Origin: Candidatus Coatesbacteria bacterium
GTDB taxonomy: Bacteria; RBG-13-66-14
DNA: 46,578 nucleotides
NCBI GenBank assembly: GCA_014728225.1
Contig: WJLX01000104.1
Coordinates: 1 to 46,578, forward strand
Reading direction: 5' to 3'
Every line of letters starts with the position of its first letter. Within the stretch, counting starts at the first letter, position 1. Below the pieces are notes generated by a model. It saw nothing but the letters and a program-made list of their open reading frames with translations. It was not told the DNA's origin and ran no database searches. Of this stretch, positions 40,302 through 46,578 are shown piece by piece. Both the position numbers and the translations under genes were made by a program.

Positions 40302-40330
40302 AGTATGCTTGATAAATCAAGCGCTGGCAA
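40302..40330 (-). promoter_or_regulatory. promoter of the EAL operon with an embedded operator-like dyad
   Basis: On the minus strand, TTGCCA (40330-40325), 17 nt, CATACT (40307-40302). The spacer contains a perfect 16-nt inverted repeat GCTTGAT-TT-ATCAAGC (40307-40322) that reaches the -10 box. A protein bound here would block RNA polymerase, so this is a good repressor site. The predicted leader is about 95 nt. A TTATCCACC near-match to a DnaA box lies downstream. Confidence 0.6.
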
Positions 40331-40371
40331 GGGTAAAGGGAAGTCGTTCCAGCGTCCTTCGCCGTGGAGGC

Positions 40372-41478
40372 CTAGGCCCCGTTGTCGCGGGCGATGTGCA
40401 GGGTCTGCGTCGGGAAGGGGATTTCCATGCCGTGCTCGGCGAAGGCCGCGTGGAGGTTGAGCATCAGGTCGTTCTGAACGACCCAGCTGACGCTGTAGGT
40501 CTCGCACCAGGCCAGCAGGACGAAGTTCAGCGAGGAGTCGCCGAATTCGAGGAAGAAGGCCGCCGGCTCGGGGTTGTTCAGGACGCCCTTGGTCGCTCGG
40601 GCCGTCTGGACCATCACTTCGAGGGCCTTGTTGGGATCGGTGCCGTAAGCCAGACCCAGATCGAGTTTGATGCGGTAGGTGGTGTCGGGGTAGGAATAGT
40701 TCTCGATGTACTCGGCGGCCACCTTGGAGTTGGGCAGCACGATGACGGTGTTGCCCAGGGTCTTGACGTCGGTGGAGCGCATACCGATGCGGGTGACGTC
40801 GCCGTAGATGTCGCCGATCTTGACCCGGTCGCCCTTGCGGAAGGGGCGGTCAGTCATCAGCACGAAGCCCGAGATCATGTTGGACAGCGTCTCCTGGGCC
40901 GCCATGGCCACGGCCAGGGAGGCCACACCCAGGGTGGTCACCAGGGCGACGATGTCGACGCCGAAGTGCTCGAGGACGATGATCGCCCCGATGGTGTAGA
41001 CGGCGACCGTCAGCAGTTTGCGGATCAGGGGGATGAAGTCCGTCGAGATCGGCATCCCGGAGCGGGTCTCGGCCTCCTCGCCGTACCAGCGGATGATCGC
41101 CAGCAAGGGATTGAGCACCATGCGGATACCCACCAGGGCCGCCAGGACGAAGAGTACGCCATAGACGACACCGTCGATGCCGAAGTGGCTATAGGGGTAG
41201 AGGGCCCAGGCGGTGTAGAGGGTGCCCAGTAGCAGCCCCCGGTAGACCGGTTTGTTGAGCGAGTCCAGGACGTACTCGTCCAGGTTGGTCCGGGTACGCG
41301 CCTCCAGGTGGCGGGATACTCGATGCAGCACCGCGCGGACGATCCGAGCGACGATGAAGCCCAAAACCAGGATCGCCAGGCAGTAGATCACGGCGATGAT
41401 GTAGTGTTCCCAGGTCAGCGTCGCCGTTTCCGCGGCGCCGAACATGTGGCTGAAAACCTCGGCGAACGGGAATGTCAC
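40372..41478 (-). CDS. mscS: MscS-family mechanosensitive channel
   Basis: A 368-aa inner-membrane channel with four N-terminal hydrophobic segments before the pore helix, more than the three of E. coli MscS. The pore helix is LGVASLAVAMAAQETLSNMISG, followed by the beta domain FRKGDRVKIGDIYGDVTRIGMRST and the cytoplasmic vestibule with TVIVLPNSKV. It opens under membrane tension to release solutes. The start is GTG (VTFPFAEVF), preceded by GAGGGG and AAGG. It lies downstream of yggS, with palindrome copy 5 between them. Confidence 0.93.
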   Translation of the reverse strand: MTFPFAEVFSHMFGAAETATLTWEHYIIAVIYCLAILVLGFIVARIVRAVLHRVSRHLEARTRTNLDEYVLDSLNKPVYRGLLLGTLYTAWALYPYSHFGIDGVVYGVLFVLAALVGIRMVLNPLLAIIRWYGEEAETRSGMPISTDFIPLIRKLLTVAVYTIGAIIVLEHFGVDIVALVTTLGVASLAVAMAAQETLSNMISGFVLMTDRPFRKGDRVKIGDIYGDVTRIGMRSTDVKTLGNTVIVLPNSKVAAEYIENYSYPDTTYRIKLDLGLAYGTDPNKALEVMVQTARATKGVLNNPEPAAFFLEFGDSSLNFVLLAWCETYSVSWVVQNDLMLNLHAAFAEHGMEIPFPTQTLHIARDNGA

Positions 41479-41616
41479 GGCCTTACCCCCTCTAGCCTGT
41501 GGCTTGCTTGTCAGTGGTAGATATTCTCAACTAATGATCGCAATCGCCGTCGCTCGCTCCGAGCGCCGAGACCCGCCCGGCCCCGGAGACGGCGCTCAGC
41601 CGACGCGGGCTTTCCC

Positions 41617-41707
41617 GCCCCGGAACCGGCACGGTTTTTGCATCTCGGCGACCCTCGAGGCGGCCGTCGGCGGTGCGCCTCCGCAAAAACCGTGCCGGTT
41701 CCGGGGC
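41617..41707 (+). repeat. intergenic palindrome family, copy 5
   Basis: Perfect 25-bp arms (41617-41641 and 41683-41707) carry the same CCGGAACCGG core as copy 1 but a GCCC/GGGC end in place of GGCC. The conserved left loop CATCTCGGCGACC and right GCGCCTCCGC are present. The inner stem is replaced by a different pairing. It lies between the end of yggS and the start of mscS. Confidence 0.9.
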
Positions 41708-41769
41708 TGACGGCGGCGGTGTTCCGGCGCTGTTGCGGAGTGTTCCCGCCGTCTACGGGGCCGGGAGTT

Positions 41770-42471
41770 CTAGAGCAGTCCCTCGTAGAGGGCCGAGCCG
41801 ACGCGGACCAGGGTGGCGCCCTCTTCGACGGCGATTTCGTAGTCGTTGGTCATGCCCATCGACAGCTCGGTGAAGTCGTCGAGGGCGTGCTCGACGGCCA
41901 GCTCGTCGCGCAGCTCGCGCAGGGCGGCGAAGACGGGCCGGGTCAGCTCGACGTCCTCGAGGAGGGGGGCCATGGTCATCAGGCCCCGGGGTCTGAGTTG
42001 TTCCAGGCGCAGCAGGGCGGGAAAGTCGTTCTTGAGCTGCTGCGGCGTGAAGCCGTGTTTGGAAGCCTCGCCGGCGACGTTGACCTCGAACATCACGGGA
42101 ACCCGTCGCTGCCCGGCGACGCGCTTGTCGACGTCGCGGGCGTGCTTGAGCGAATCGATGGAGTGGATGGTGGAGAAGATCGCCAGGATGTCGTTGACCT
42201 TGTTGGACTGGATGGTGCCGATGAAGTGCCAGTCGAGCCCGGCGGGGCCGTCGAGGGCGGCGTGTTTCTCGGCGGCGGGCTGCAGGCGGTTCTCGCCGAT
42301 GGTCTCGACGCCGGCGGCGGCCAGTTGGGGCAGCACCTCGGGGCCGACGTACTTGGTGACGGCGACGAGGCGGACGTGGTCGGCGGCGTTGGCGGAGCGT
42401 CCGCGGGCGGCCTCGATGTGGGCGAGGACGCGGCGGACGTTGCTTTCCAGCAGGGTCTGATCGAGGCTCAT
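41770..42471 (-). CDS. yggS: pyridoxal-phosphate homeostasis protein YggS/PROSC
   Basis: A 233-aa TIM-barrel protein that binds PLP and keeps vitamin B6 and amino acid pools balanced; no enzymatic activity is known for the family. Lys40 in RLVAVTKYVG is the PLP-linked residue. GENRLQPAAEKH, DWHFIGTIQSNKV and ELSMGMTNDYEIAVEEGATLVRVGSALYEG are the other family blocks. Its ATG overlaps the stop of the upstream namZ-like gene by 4 nt. The long open frame continuing upstream in the same phase is a shadow over the DUF1343 gene. Confidence 0.95.
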   Translation of the reverse strand: MSLDQTLLESNVRRVLAHIEAARGRSANAADHVRLVAVTKYVGPEVLPQLAAAGVETIGENRLQPAAEKHAALDGPAGLDWHFIGTIQSNKVNDILAIFSTIHSIDSLKHARDVDKRVAGQRRVPVMFEVNVAGEASKHGFTPQQLKNDFPALLRLEQLRPRGLMTMAPLLEDVELTRPVFAALRELRDELAVEHALDDFTELSMGMTNDYEIAVEEGATLVRVGSALYEGLL

Positions 42472-43703
42472 GGCGTCTCGGTGTAGAGCAGGTAGGGTCG
42501 GCGCTGCTCGGCGAAGGCGGCGGCGTCGGCGGCCCAGGTGTCCAGCAGGACTGCCGGCTCGAGCTCGCCGGCGAAGACACGCCCCAAGGCGTCGTCGCCC
42601 AGCATGGCCCGCAGGAAGGTGGTTTGCGGGCGGGTCCGGTCGGGGTGGCGGCGGCCGAGGTAGGCGTAGCCGTAGGCGGCCAGCCGCAGAGGATCGAAGG
42701 CGTCCCGATCGTTGAGGCTGATCTCGACGCCGCGACAGGTCGCCGCGGTGTGCTTGCCGTCGCTGGGGGCCCGCGGGGTGAATGCGACGACGCGGTAGTC
42801 GGCGCCGGGGCAGTTCTCCGTCCAGACGTCGCGCAGGCCGACGGCGTCGAGCCAGGGGGCGCCGAGGACTTCGAAGGGCCGCTCCGTCCCCCGACCGACG
42901 CTGAGATTGGTCGGCTCGAACAGGCCCGTTCCCGGGTAGCAGACGACGCCCGCGAGGCGGGGCAGGTTGGGTGAGGTCGGGCGCCAGGGCGGGGCGGGGG
43001 TTTGTGCGTCGAGATAGGTCGCGGGATCGTAGCCGGTCAGGGGTGCGACTTCGACCTCGGCCCCGGGCAGCAGCTCGCCGGCGATCCAGCGCGCCGTCTC
43101 TCCGGGCGTCAGCCCGTAGCGCACCGGCAGCGGCAGCTTGCCGACGAAGCTGTCGGCGACGCCGGGGGGCAGGGGACCGCTGACGGTGTTGCCCAGGGGA
43201 TTGGGTCGGTCGAGGACCACCAGGGGGATACCGGCCTCCCGGCAGGCCTCCAGGCAGAGGTAGAGCGTACTGGTGTAGGTGTAGAAGCGGACGCCGACGT
43301 CGGGCAGGTCGTAAACCAGGGCGTCGAGATCGGCCAGTCCGGCGGGGTCCGGTGCGCGGCGCTCGCCGTAGAGGCTGACGATCTCGAGGCCGGTGGCGGG
43401 CTCGACGGTGTCGCCGACAGCGCCGGAGCGGTCGGCGCCCAGGCCGTGTTCCGGTGAATACAGGCGCACCAGCTCGACGTTCTCCGCGGCGGCCAGCAAC
43501 CCCCAGGCCGGTTCGCCGGCGGCGTTGCGGGCGGCGTTGTTGACGACCAGGCCGATCCGTCGACCGGCCAGCGTGGCGCAATCGGCGGCGAGGAGGGCGT
43601 CCAGCCCCGTGGTGAAGAGCGCGGCTTCGGTGTCCGGTTCCGGGACGACGGCCTCCTCGTCCGCCCCGCAGGAACCGGCGAGGAGGGCGCAGGTCAACGC
43701 CAC
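42468..43703 (-). CDS. NamZ-type exo-N-acetylmuramidase (DUF1343), lipoprotein
   Basis: A 411-aa protein of DUF1343, known from Bacillus NamZ to release N-acetylmuramic acid from peptidoglycan (glycoside hydrolase family 171). Motifs: IGLVVNNAARN, LYSPEHGLGADRSGAV, ALVYDLPDVGVRFYTYTSTL, VVLDRPNPLGN, PLPVRYGLTPGETA, TSPNLPRLAGVVCYPGTGLFEPTNLSVGRGTERPFEVLGAPWLD. The N-terminus VALTCALLAGSC looks like a lipobox, so it is probably anchored to the outer or inner membrane and acts in the periplasm. The start is GTG at 43703, since no ATG lies in frame; a TTG at 43697 is an alternative. It is coupled to yggS by a 4-nt overlap. Confidence 0.88.
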   Translation of the reverse strand: MALTCALLAGSCGADEEAVVPEPDTEAALFTTGLDALLAADCATLAGRRIGLVVNNAARNAAGEPAWGLLAAAENVELVRLYSPEHGLGADRSGAVGDTVEPATGLEIVSLYGERRAPDPAGLADLDALVYDLPDVGVRFYTYTSTLYLCLEACREAGIPLVVLDRPNPLGNTVSGPLPPGVADSFVGKLPLPVRYGLTPGETARWIAGELLPGAEVEVAPLTGYDPATYLDAQTPAPPWRPTSPNLPRLAGVVCYPGTGLFEPTNLSVGRGTERPFEVLGAPWLDAVGLRDVWTENCPGADYRVVAFTPRAPSDGKHTAATCRGVEISLNDRDAFDPLRLAAYGYAYLGRRHPDRTRPQTTFLRAMLGDDALGRVFAGELEPAVLLDTWAADAAAFAEQRRPYLLYTETP

Positions 43704-43764
43704 GGCGGCCTGGCTGCATCGCTGCCTGATGGGTTGCTCCCGGTAAGGTCTCGACGCGCCGATT

Positions 43765-44547
43765 CTACGTCAACGGTCCGGGCTGCGCAAGCGGGCCGGG
43801 GTCGGGTCGGTAGGCGAACTCCGGGTAGGAGACGCGGTAGAGGTAGAGGCCGTGGGCCGGGGCGGCGGGGGCGCGGTCGGGGTCTTCTCCGGCCAGCAGG
43901 CGCGCCAGCAGCTCGCCGTCCCAGCGGCGCCGCCCGAGGCGCAGCAGGGTGCCGACGATCCGGCGGACCATGCGGTAGAGGAAGGCTTCGGCGCCGATGC
44001 GCAGCCAGTGCAGCGGCGGACGATGGACGAGGCCGCACTCGTCGACGGTGCGAACCGTGCCGCCGCGACCGCCGACGGGGCCGCCGAAGGAGCCGAAGTC
44101 CCGGGTGCCGACGAAGCGGGTGGCCGCCCGCTCCATCAACTCCCAGTCCGGGGTCTCGTCGAGGATCAGAGCCCGGTCGCGCCACAGCAGGGCGTCGCCC
44201 TCGCGCAGCAGGTAGCGGTACTCGCGCCGCAGGGCGTCGTAGCGGGGATGGAAGCCGGCGGGAACGACGCGGCAGCTCACCAGGCGCAGGTCGTCGGGCA
44301 GCAGGGTCGCCAAGGCGCGCTCCAGCACCTCGTCGGGGTACTCGCGCGGCGGATCCCAAGCCGCGACCTGACCCAGGGCGTGGACGCCGGCGTCGGTACG
44401 TCCGGCGGCGACGAGGTCGACCGGCTCGGCGTAGAAGCGTCCCAGGGCTTCCTCGAAGACTCCCTGTACCGTACGTCCGGCGGGTTGGCGCTGGAAACCG
44501 GCGAAGCCCGCGCCGTGGTAGGCCAGAACGGCGACGCGACGGCTCAT
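43765..44547 (-). CDS. truA: tRNA pseudouridine(38-40) synthase
   Basis: A 260-aa pseudouridine synthase acting at positions 38-40 of tRNA anticodon arms. Evidence: AYHGAGFAGFQRQPAGRTVQG, the catalytic Asp52 in AAGRTDAGVHALGQVA, FHPRYDALRREYRY, FLYRMVRRIVGTLLRLGRRR and the C-terminal GLYLYRVSYPEF. Its ATG overlaps the stop of the EcfT-like gene by 4 nt (ATGA), a pairing seen in many bacteria where ecfT precedes truA. It is followed 61 nt later by the namZ-like gene. Confidence 0.95.
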   Translation of the reverse strand: MSRRVAVLAYHGAGFAGFQRQPAGRTVQGVFEEALGRFYAEPVDLVAAGRTDAGVHALGQVAAWDPPREYPDEVLERALATLLPDDLRLVSCRVVPAGFHPRYDALRREYRYLLREGDALLWRDRALILDETPDWELMERAATRFVGTRDFGSFGGPVGGRGGTVRTVDECGLVHRPPLHWLRIGAEAFLYRMVRRIVGTLLRLGRRRWDGELLARLLAGEDPDRAPAAPAHGLYLYRVSYPEFAYRPDPGPLAQPGPLT

Positions 44548-45098
44548 CGCCCCGGCTCCCCGGCGGCGGCTCGCAGCTCGGCCCGGCGGCGGGCCGCTTC
44601 GTCACCGGCGGCCAGCAGGCGGCGGGCGAAGGCCGTCAGTCGACCCCGGCGGGCGTGGACCCGCCAGCCGTCGTGCAGCAGTGCGCGGCCGCGCTCCAGC
44701 GTCGCCTGGTAACCGGCGAAAGTCTCGGCCAGTCGACGCCGCAGGAGCCGTCCCGGACGTCCGGGCACCAGGCCGGCGATCCCGTCCGGGCCGGCCGCGG
44801 CCAGCACCCCGGCGCAGAGGAAGACGGCCAGCAGACGAGCCGCCGACAATCCCGCCTCCAGGTAGTCCGTCGCCGTCAAGGGGCCGGCCAGGGCCGCCGC
44901 GACCAGGCGCAGCCCGCCGGTCAGCAGCACCAGCCACAGCCCGAGTCCCAGCGCCCGGGGCACGGCGCGCCAGCCGGAGCTTCCGACGAGCAGAACCAGG
45001 GCGGCCAGGGTCAACCCGCCCACGGGCCAGGGTCCGGAAACCAGGGCCGCCGCGGCGATCCCCGCGCAGGCGAGCAGGGCCCGCAGCCGGGGGCTCAC
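44544..45098 (-). CDS. small membrane protein, possibly EcfT/CbiQ-like
   Basis: A 184-aa protein with four or five hydrophobic segments (LLACAGIAAAALVSG, LTLAALVLLV, ALGLGLWLVLLTGGL, LLAVFLCAGVLAAAG) and a basic C-terminal half with LLRRRLAETFAGYQATLERGR. Only weak similarity to the EcfT transmembrane subunit of energy-coupling-factor transporters is visible. The position next to truA supports that call, since ecfT-truA is a common pair, but the ATPase genes are absent. The GTG start overlaps the upstream transglutaminase stop (GTGA) and its own stop overlaps the truA ATG, so it is translated as a coupled unit. A longer frame upstream is rejected. Confidence 0.6.
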   Translation of the reverse strand: MSPRLRALLACAGIAAAALVSGPWPVGGLTLAALVLLVGSSGWRAVPRALGLGLWLVLLTGGLRLVAAALAGPLTATDYLEAGLSAARLLAVFLCAGVLAAAGPDGIAGLVPGRPGRLLRRRLAETFAGYQATLERGRALLHDGWRVHARRGRLTAFARRLLAAGDEAARRRAELRAAAGEPGR

Positions 45099-46429
45099 TC
45101 CGCCTCCCGTACGACCAGGCCGTCGACGGCGGCGAAGAAGGACCGGCGCTCGTCGGCTCGGGGATCGTAGGCCAGACCGAGCCGGGCGGCGTCGGCGGGC
45201 AGTTGGTTCAGATAGGCGTCCAGGCTGCGCCATTGACCGTCGGCCCAGGCCTCGTTCCAGGCGTGGTAGTAGAAGGCGCCCTCCAGGTACAGCAGGCCGA
45301 CGACGGTGCGGCAGTGCAAACCGGCGCGCCGGGCCAGGTCCGTCACCAGGGCGGCGTGCTCCGAGCAGTCGCCCCGGCGGCGGGCGTAGATCTCCGGCGC
45401 CGTCAGCTCGACACCGACGGGCAGCTCGGCCAGGTTGTCGCCGACCCAGTCGGCGATATCGGCCAGGGTGTCGTAGGGATCGTCCGAGGTCAGCGAGGCG
45501 GCCAGGTTGTCCAGGGCGCGGTCGAACTCCGGCCGCTCGGGTTCGATCGCCGGCGGCGGCGCCTCGAGGGCGTAGTTGGTCACCGTCACCCGCCAGCGGC
45601 CGTCATCGAGATCCGCCACGACCTGGAAAGGCCCCTCAGGCGGGCGCCGACCGCCCTCGACCTCGAGCACCAGCCGCCGGGTTCGGCGGGGATCCTCGAT
45701 GACGCCCGTCGGGAAGATCGCTGCGCTGGCCGTCGGGTCGACCCAACCGACGTCGGCCTTCGCCGCGGTCTCGTCGGCCGCCGGGCGGATGCGCATCCCG
45801 CCGGGCAGCTCGATCAGCACCAGCTCCCCCGCCGCCGTCAGATAGATGTCCCGGGGTACGCCGTCGAGGAGGTTGATGTTGTGGTAGCCTGTAAAGCTGT
45901 CCCCGTCGATCTCGAGGATCTCCAACACGCCCCGACTCAGAGTGCCCTCGATGATCCGTGAGTAGTCGCTGGCGTAACAGCGATAGTCGACGCTCTCGCC
46001 GGGGCCCGCACCGCCGGTGACGAAGTGGGTCCCCAGGGAGCCGGGCAGACCGCCCTCGAGGTAGTCCTTGCCCTGGATGACCCCCCGGGTGCTGCTCACC
46101 GCCAGCACACCGCCCTCCAGCGCGGCGGTGATGATCGTGGTCTCCGTACCCGACAGCTGGTGGTCCGAAGCCTTCAACAACTCGCCCGCTGCATTGTAGA
46201 GCTCGCGGCGGCGGGAACTGGTCAGCATCGAGCGCCCGTCGCGCATCAACTGCATCGTCGAGTAACTCTCGATCCATACTCCGCCGGCGTTCTCCCCCGT
46301 GGTGATCGGCACGCTGTTGGAGTAGGAGTAGCCGATCTTCTCACCGTTCAGGTAGAGGGAGTACCAGTTGACGGCCGTCGCCACGGCGACGGTCAGCAGC
46401 AGAAAGAGGATTGTCAGGCTTCGACGCAT
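45095..46429 (-). CDS. transglutaminase-like exported protein
   Basis: A 444-aa protein with a signal peptide (MRRSLTILFLLLTVAVATAV) and a long N-terminal domain of about 290 residues made of beta-strands (NWYSLYLNGEKIGYSYS onwards) found in similar exported transglutaminase-like proteins. The C-terminal transglutaminase/protease-like fold has Cys355 (RRGDCSEHAALV), His389 (YYHAWNEAW) and Asp404 (WRSLDAYLNQ), the full triad. Substrate unknown. It heads a run of coupled genes (transglutaminase, EcfT-like, truA). GAGGTGA lies 9 nt before the ATG. Confidence 0.9.
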   Translation of the reverse strand: MRRSLTILFLLLTVAVATAVNWYSLYLNGEKIGYSYSNSVPITTGENAGGVWIESYSTMQLMRDGRSMLTSSRRRELYNAAGELLKASDHQLSGTETTIITAALEGGVLAVSSTRGVIQGKDYLEGGLPGSLGTHFVTGGAGPGESVDYRCYASDYSRIIEGTLSRGVLEILEIDGDSFTGYHNINLLDGVPRDIYLTAAGELVLIELPGGMRIRPAADETAAKADVGWVDPTASAAIFPTGVIEDPRRTRRLVLEVEGGRRPPEGPFQVVADLDDGRWRVTVTNYALEAPPPAIEPERPEFDRALDNLAASLTSDDPYDTLADIADWVGDNLAELPVGVELTAPEIYARRRGDCSEHAALVTDLARRAGLHCRTVVGLLYLEGAFYYHAWNEAWADGQWRSLDAYLNQLPADAARLGLAYDPRADERRSFFAAVDGLVVREAE

Positions 46430-46460
46430 GGACGATCACCTCGGCGGCTGCGGTGCGCGA

Positions 46461-46578
46461 GACCTTTGAAAAACCCCGCCAAAACCCGGCGCACGGTACT
46501 CACAGGCCCCGGAACTGGCACGGTTTTTGCATCTCAGCGACCGTTGGAGCGGCGGCAACGCTGCGCTTCCGCAAAAAC
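46461..46578 (+). repeat. intergenic palindrome family, copy 6 (cut by the window end)
   Basis: The left arm (46505-46530) ends GGCACGGTTTTTGC and has the GAACTGG variant of copy 3. The inner part CATCTCAGCGACCGTT follows, and the right arm starts GCAAAAAC at 46571 before the window ends. Upstream, GACCTTTGAAAAACCCCG (46461 on) matches the outer inverted repeat of copies 2 and 3. The copy lies upstream of the transglutaminase gene. Confidence 0.85.

Overview
The window is a GC-rich (roughly two thirds G+C by eye) stretch of bacterial chromosome that is mostly single-copy housekeeping genes, with a few accessory patches. Envelope genes (an RlpA-like lipoprotein, a heptosyltransferase-like GT9, an RND/MMPL exporter, MurJ, a NamZ-type muramidase) indicate a diderm. 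A large secreted protein with a FlgD-Ig/type-IX-like C-terminus points towards the FCB side of the bacterial tree. The mix of features reminds me of uncultured phyla such as Coatesbacteria or Fermentibacteria, but I cannot prove the lineage from this window.

Layout. 1-900 is an AT-rich insert carrying one membrane-anchored ORF of unknown function, followed by a cluster of short GC-rich hairpin repeats. 1200-5125 holds four paralogous small secreted proteins (A-D), with a YhhN membrane protein and a tandem GNAT acetyltransferase between A and B. 5193-10667 (minus strand) carries dxs, murJ and cysS. 11000-14271 (plus strand) is a compact rbfA - nrnA-like - truB - ribF operon. 14272-15490 is non-coding and contains a decayed, internally deleted IS1595-type element. 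15493-18015 (minus) is a DUF151 nuclease gene, ybaB and dnaX; dnaX has an A9 slippery run that probably yields a short gamma form. 18412-19810 (plus) is bcp-rsgA. 19863-22246 is a gene graveyard: a DNRLRE gene with an in-frame TGA, orphan gene pieces, and a second copy of the deleted IS1595-type element. 22247-26622 holds a six-repeat SKYDAD protein (DUF6150/Septknot-like), butyrate kinase and the 720-aa secreted repeat protein. 26956-29946 (plus) is GT9, rlpA and an ArsP_2-type permease. 30220-46429 (minus) runs rsmI, a HEAT-repeat lipoprotein, miaA, an MMPL exporter, a response regulator, a GGDEF/EAL protein, mscS, yggS, namZ, truA, an EcfT-like gene and a transglutaminase. Many of these minus-strand genes are translationally coupled by 4-nt overlaps.

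The most striking non-coding signal is a family of long palindromes found only between genes, with six copies (about 7158, 18092, 28453, 38325, 41617 and 46461). Each has 23-28 bp arms containing the core GGCACGGTTTTTGC, a conserved asymmetric internal loop, and a second inner stem. The arms differ between copies by paired, compensatory changes, so base pairing rather than sequence is being kept. Two copies, and probably a third, carry a further outer inverted repeat. Other hairpins in the window (3521, 14301, 24028) have the same two-tier layout but different sequences. Promoters of the sigma70 type, often with an extended -10 (TGnTATAAT), are easy to find. murJ and the GT9 gene look leaderless.
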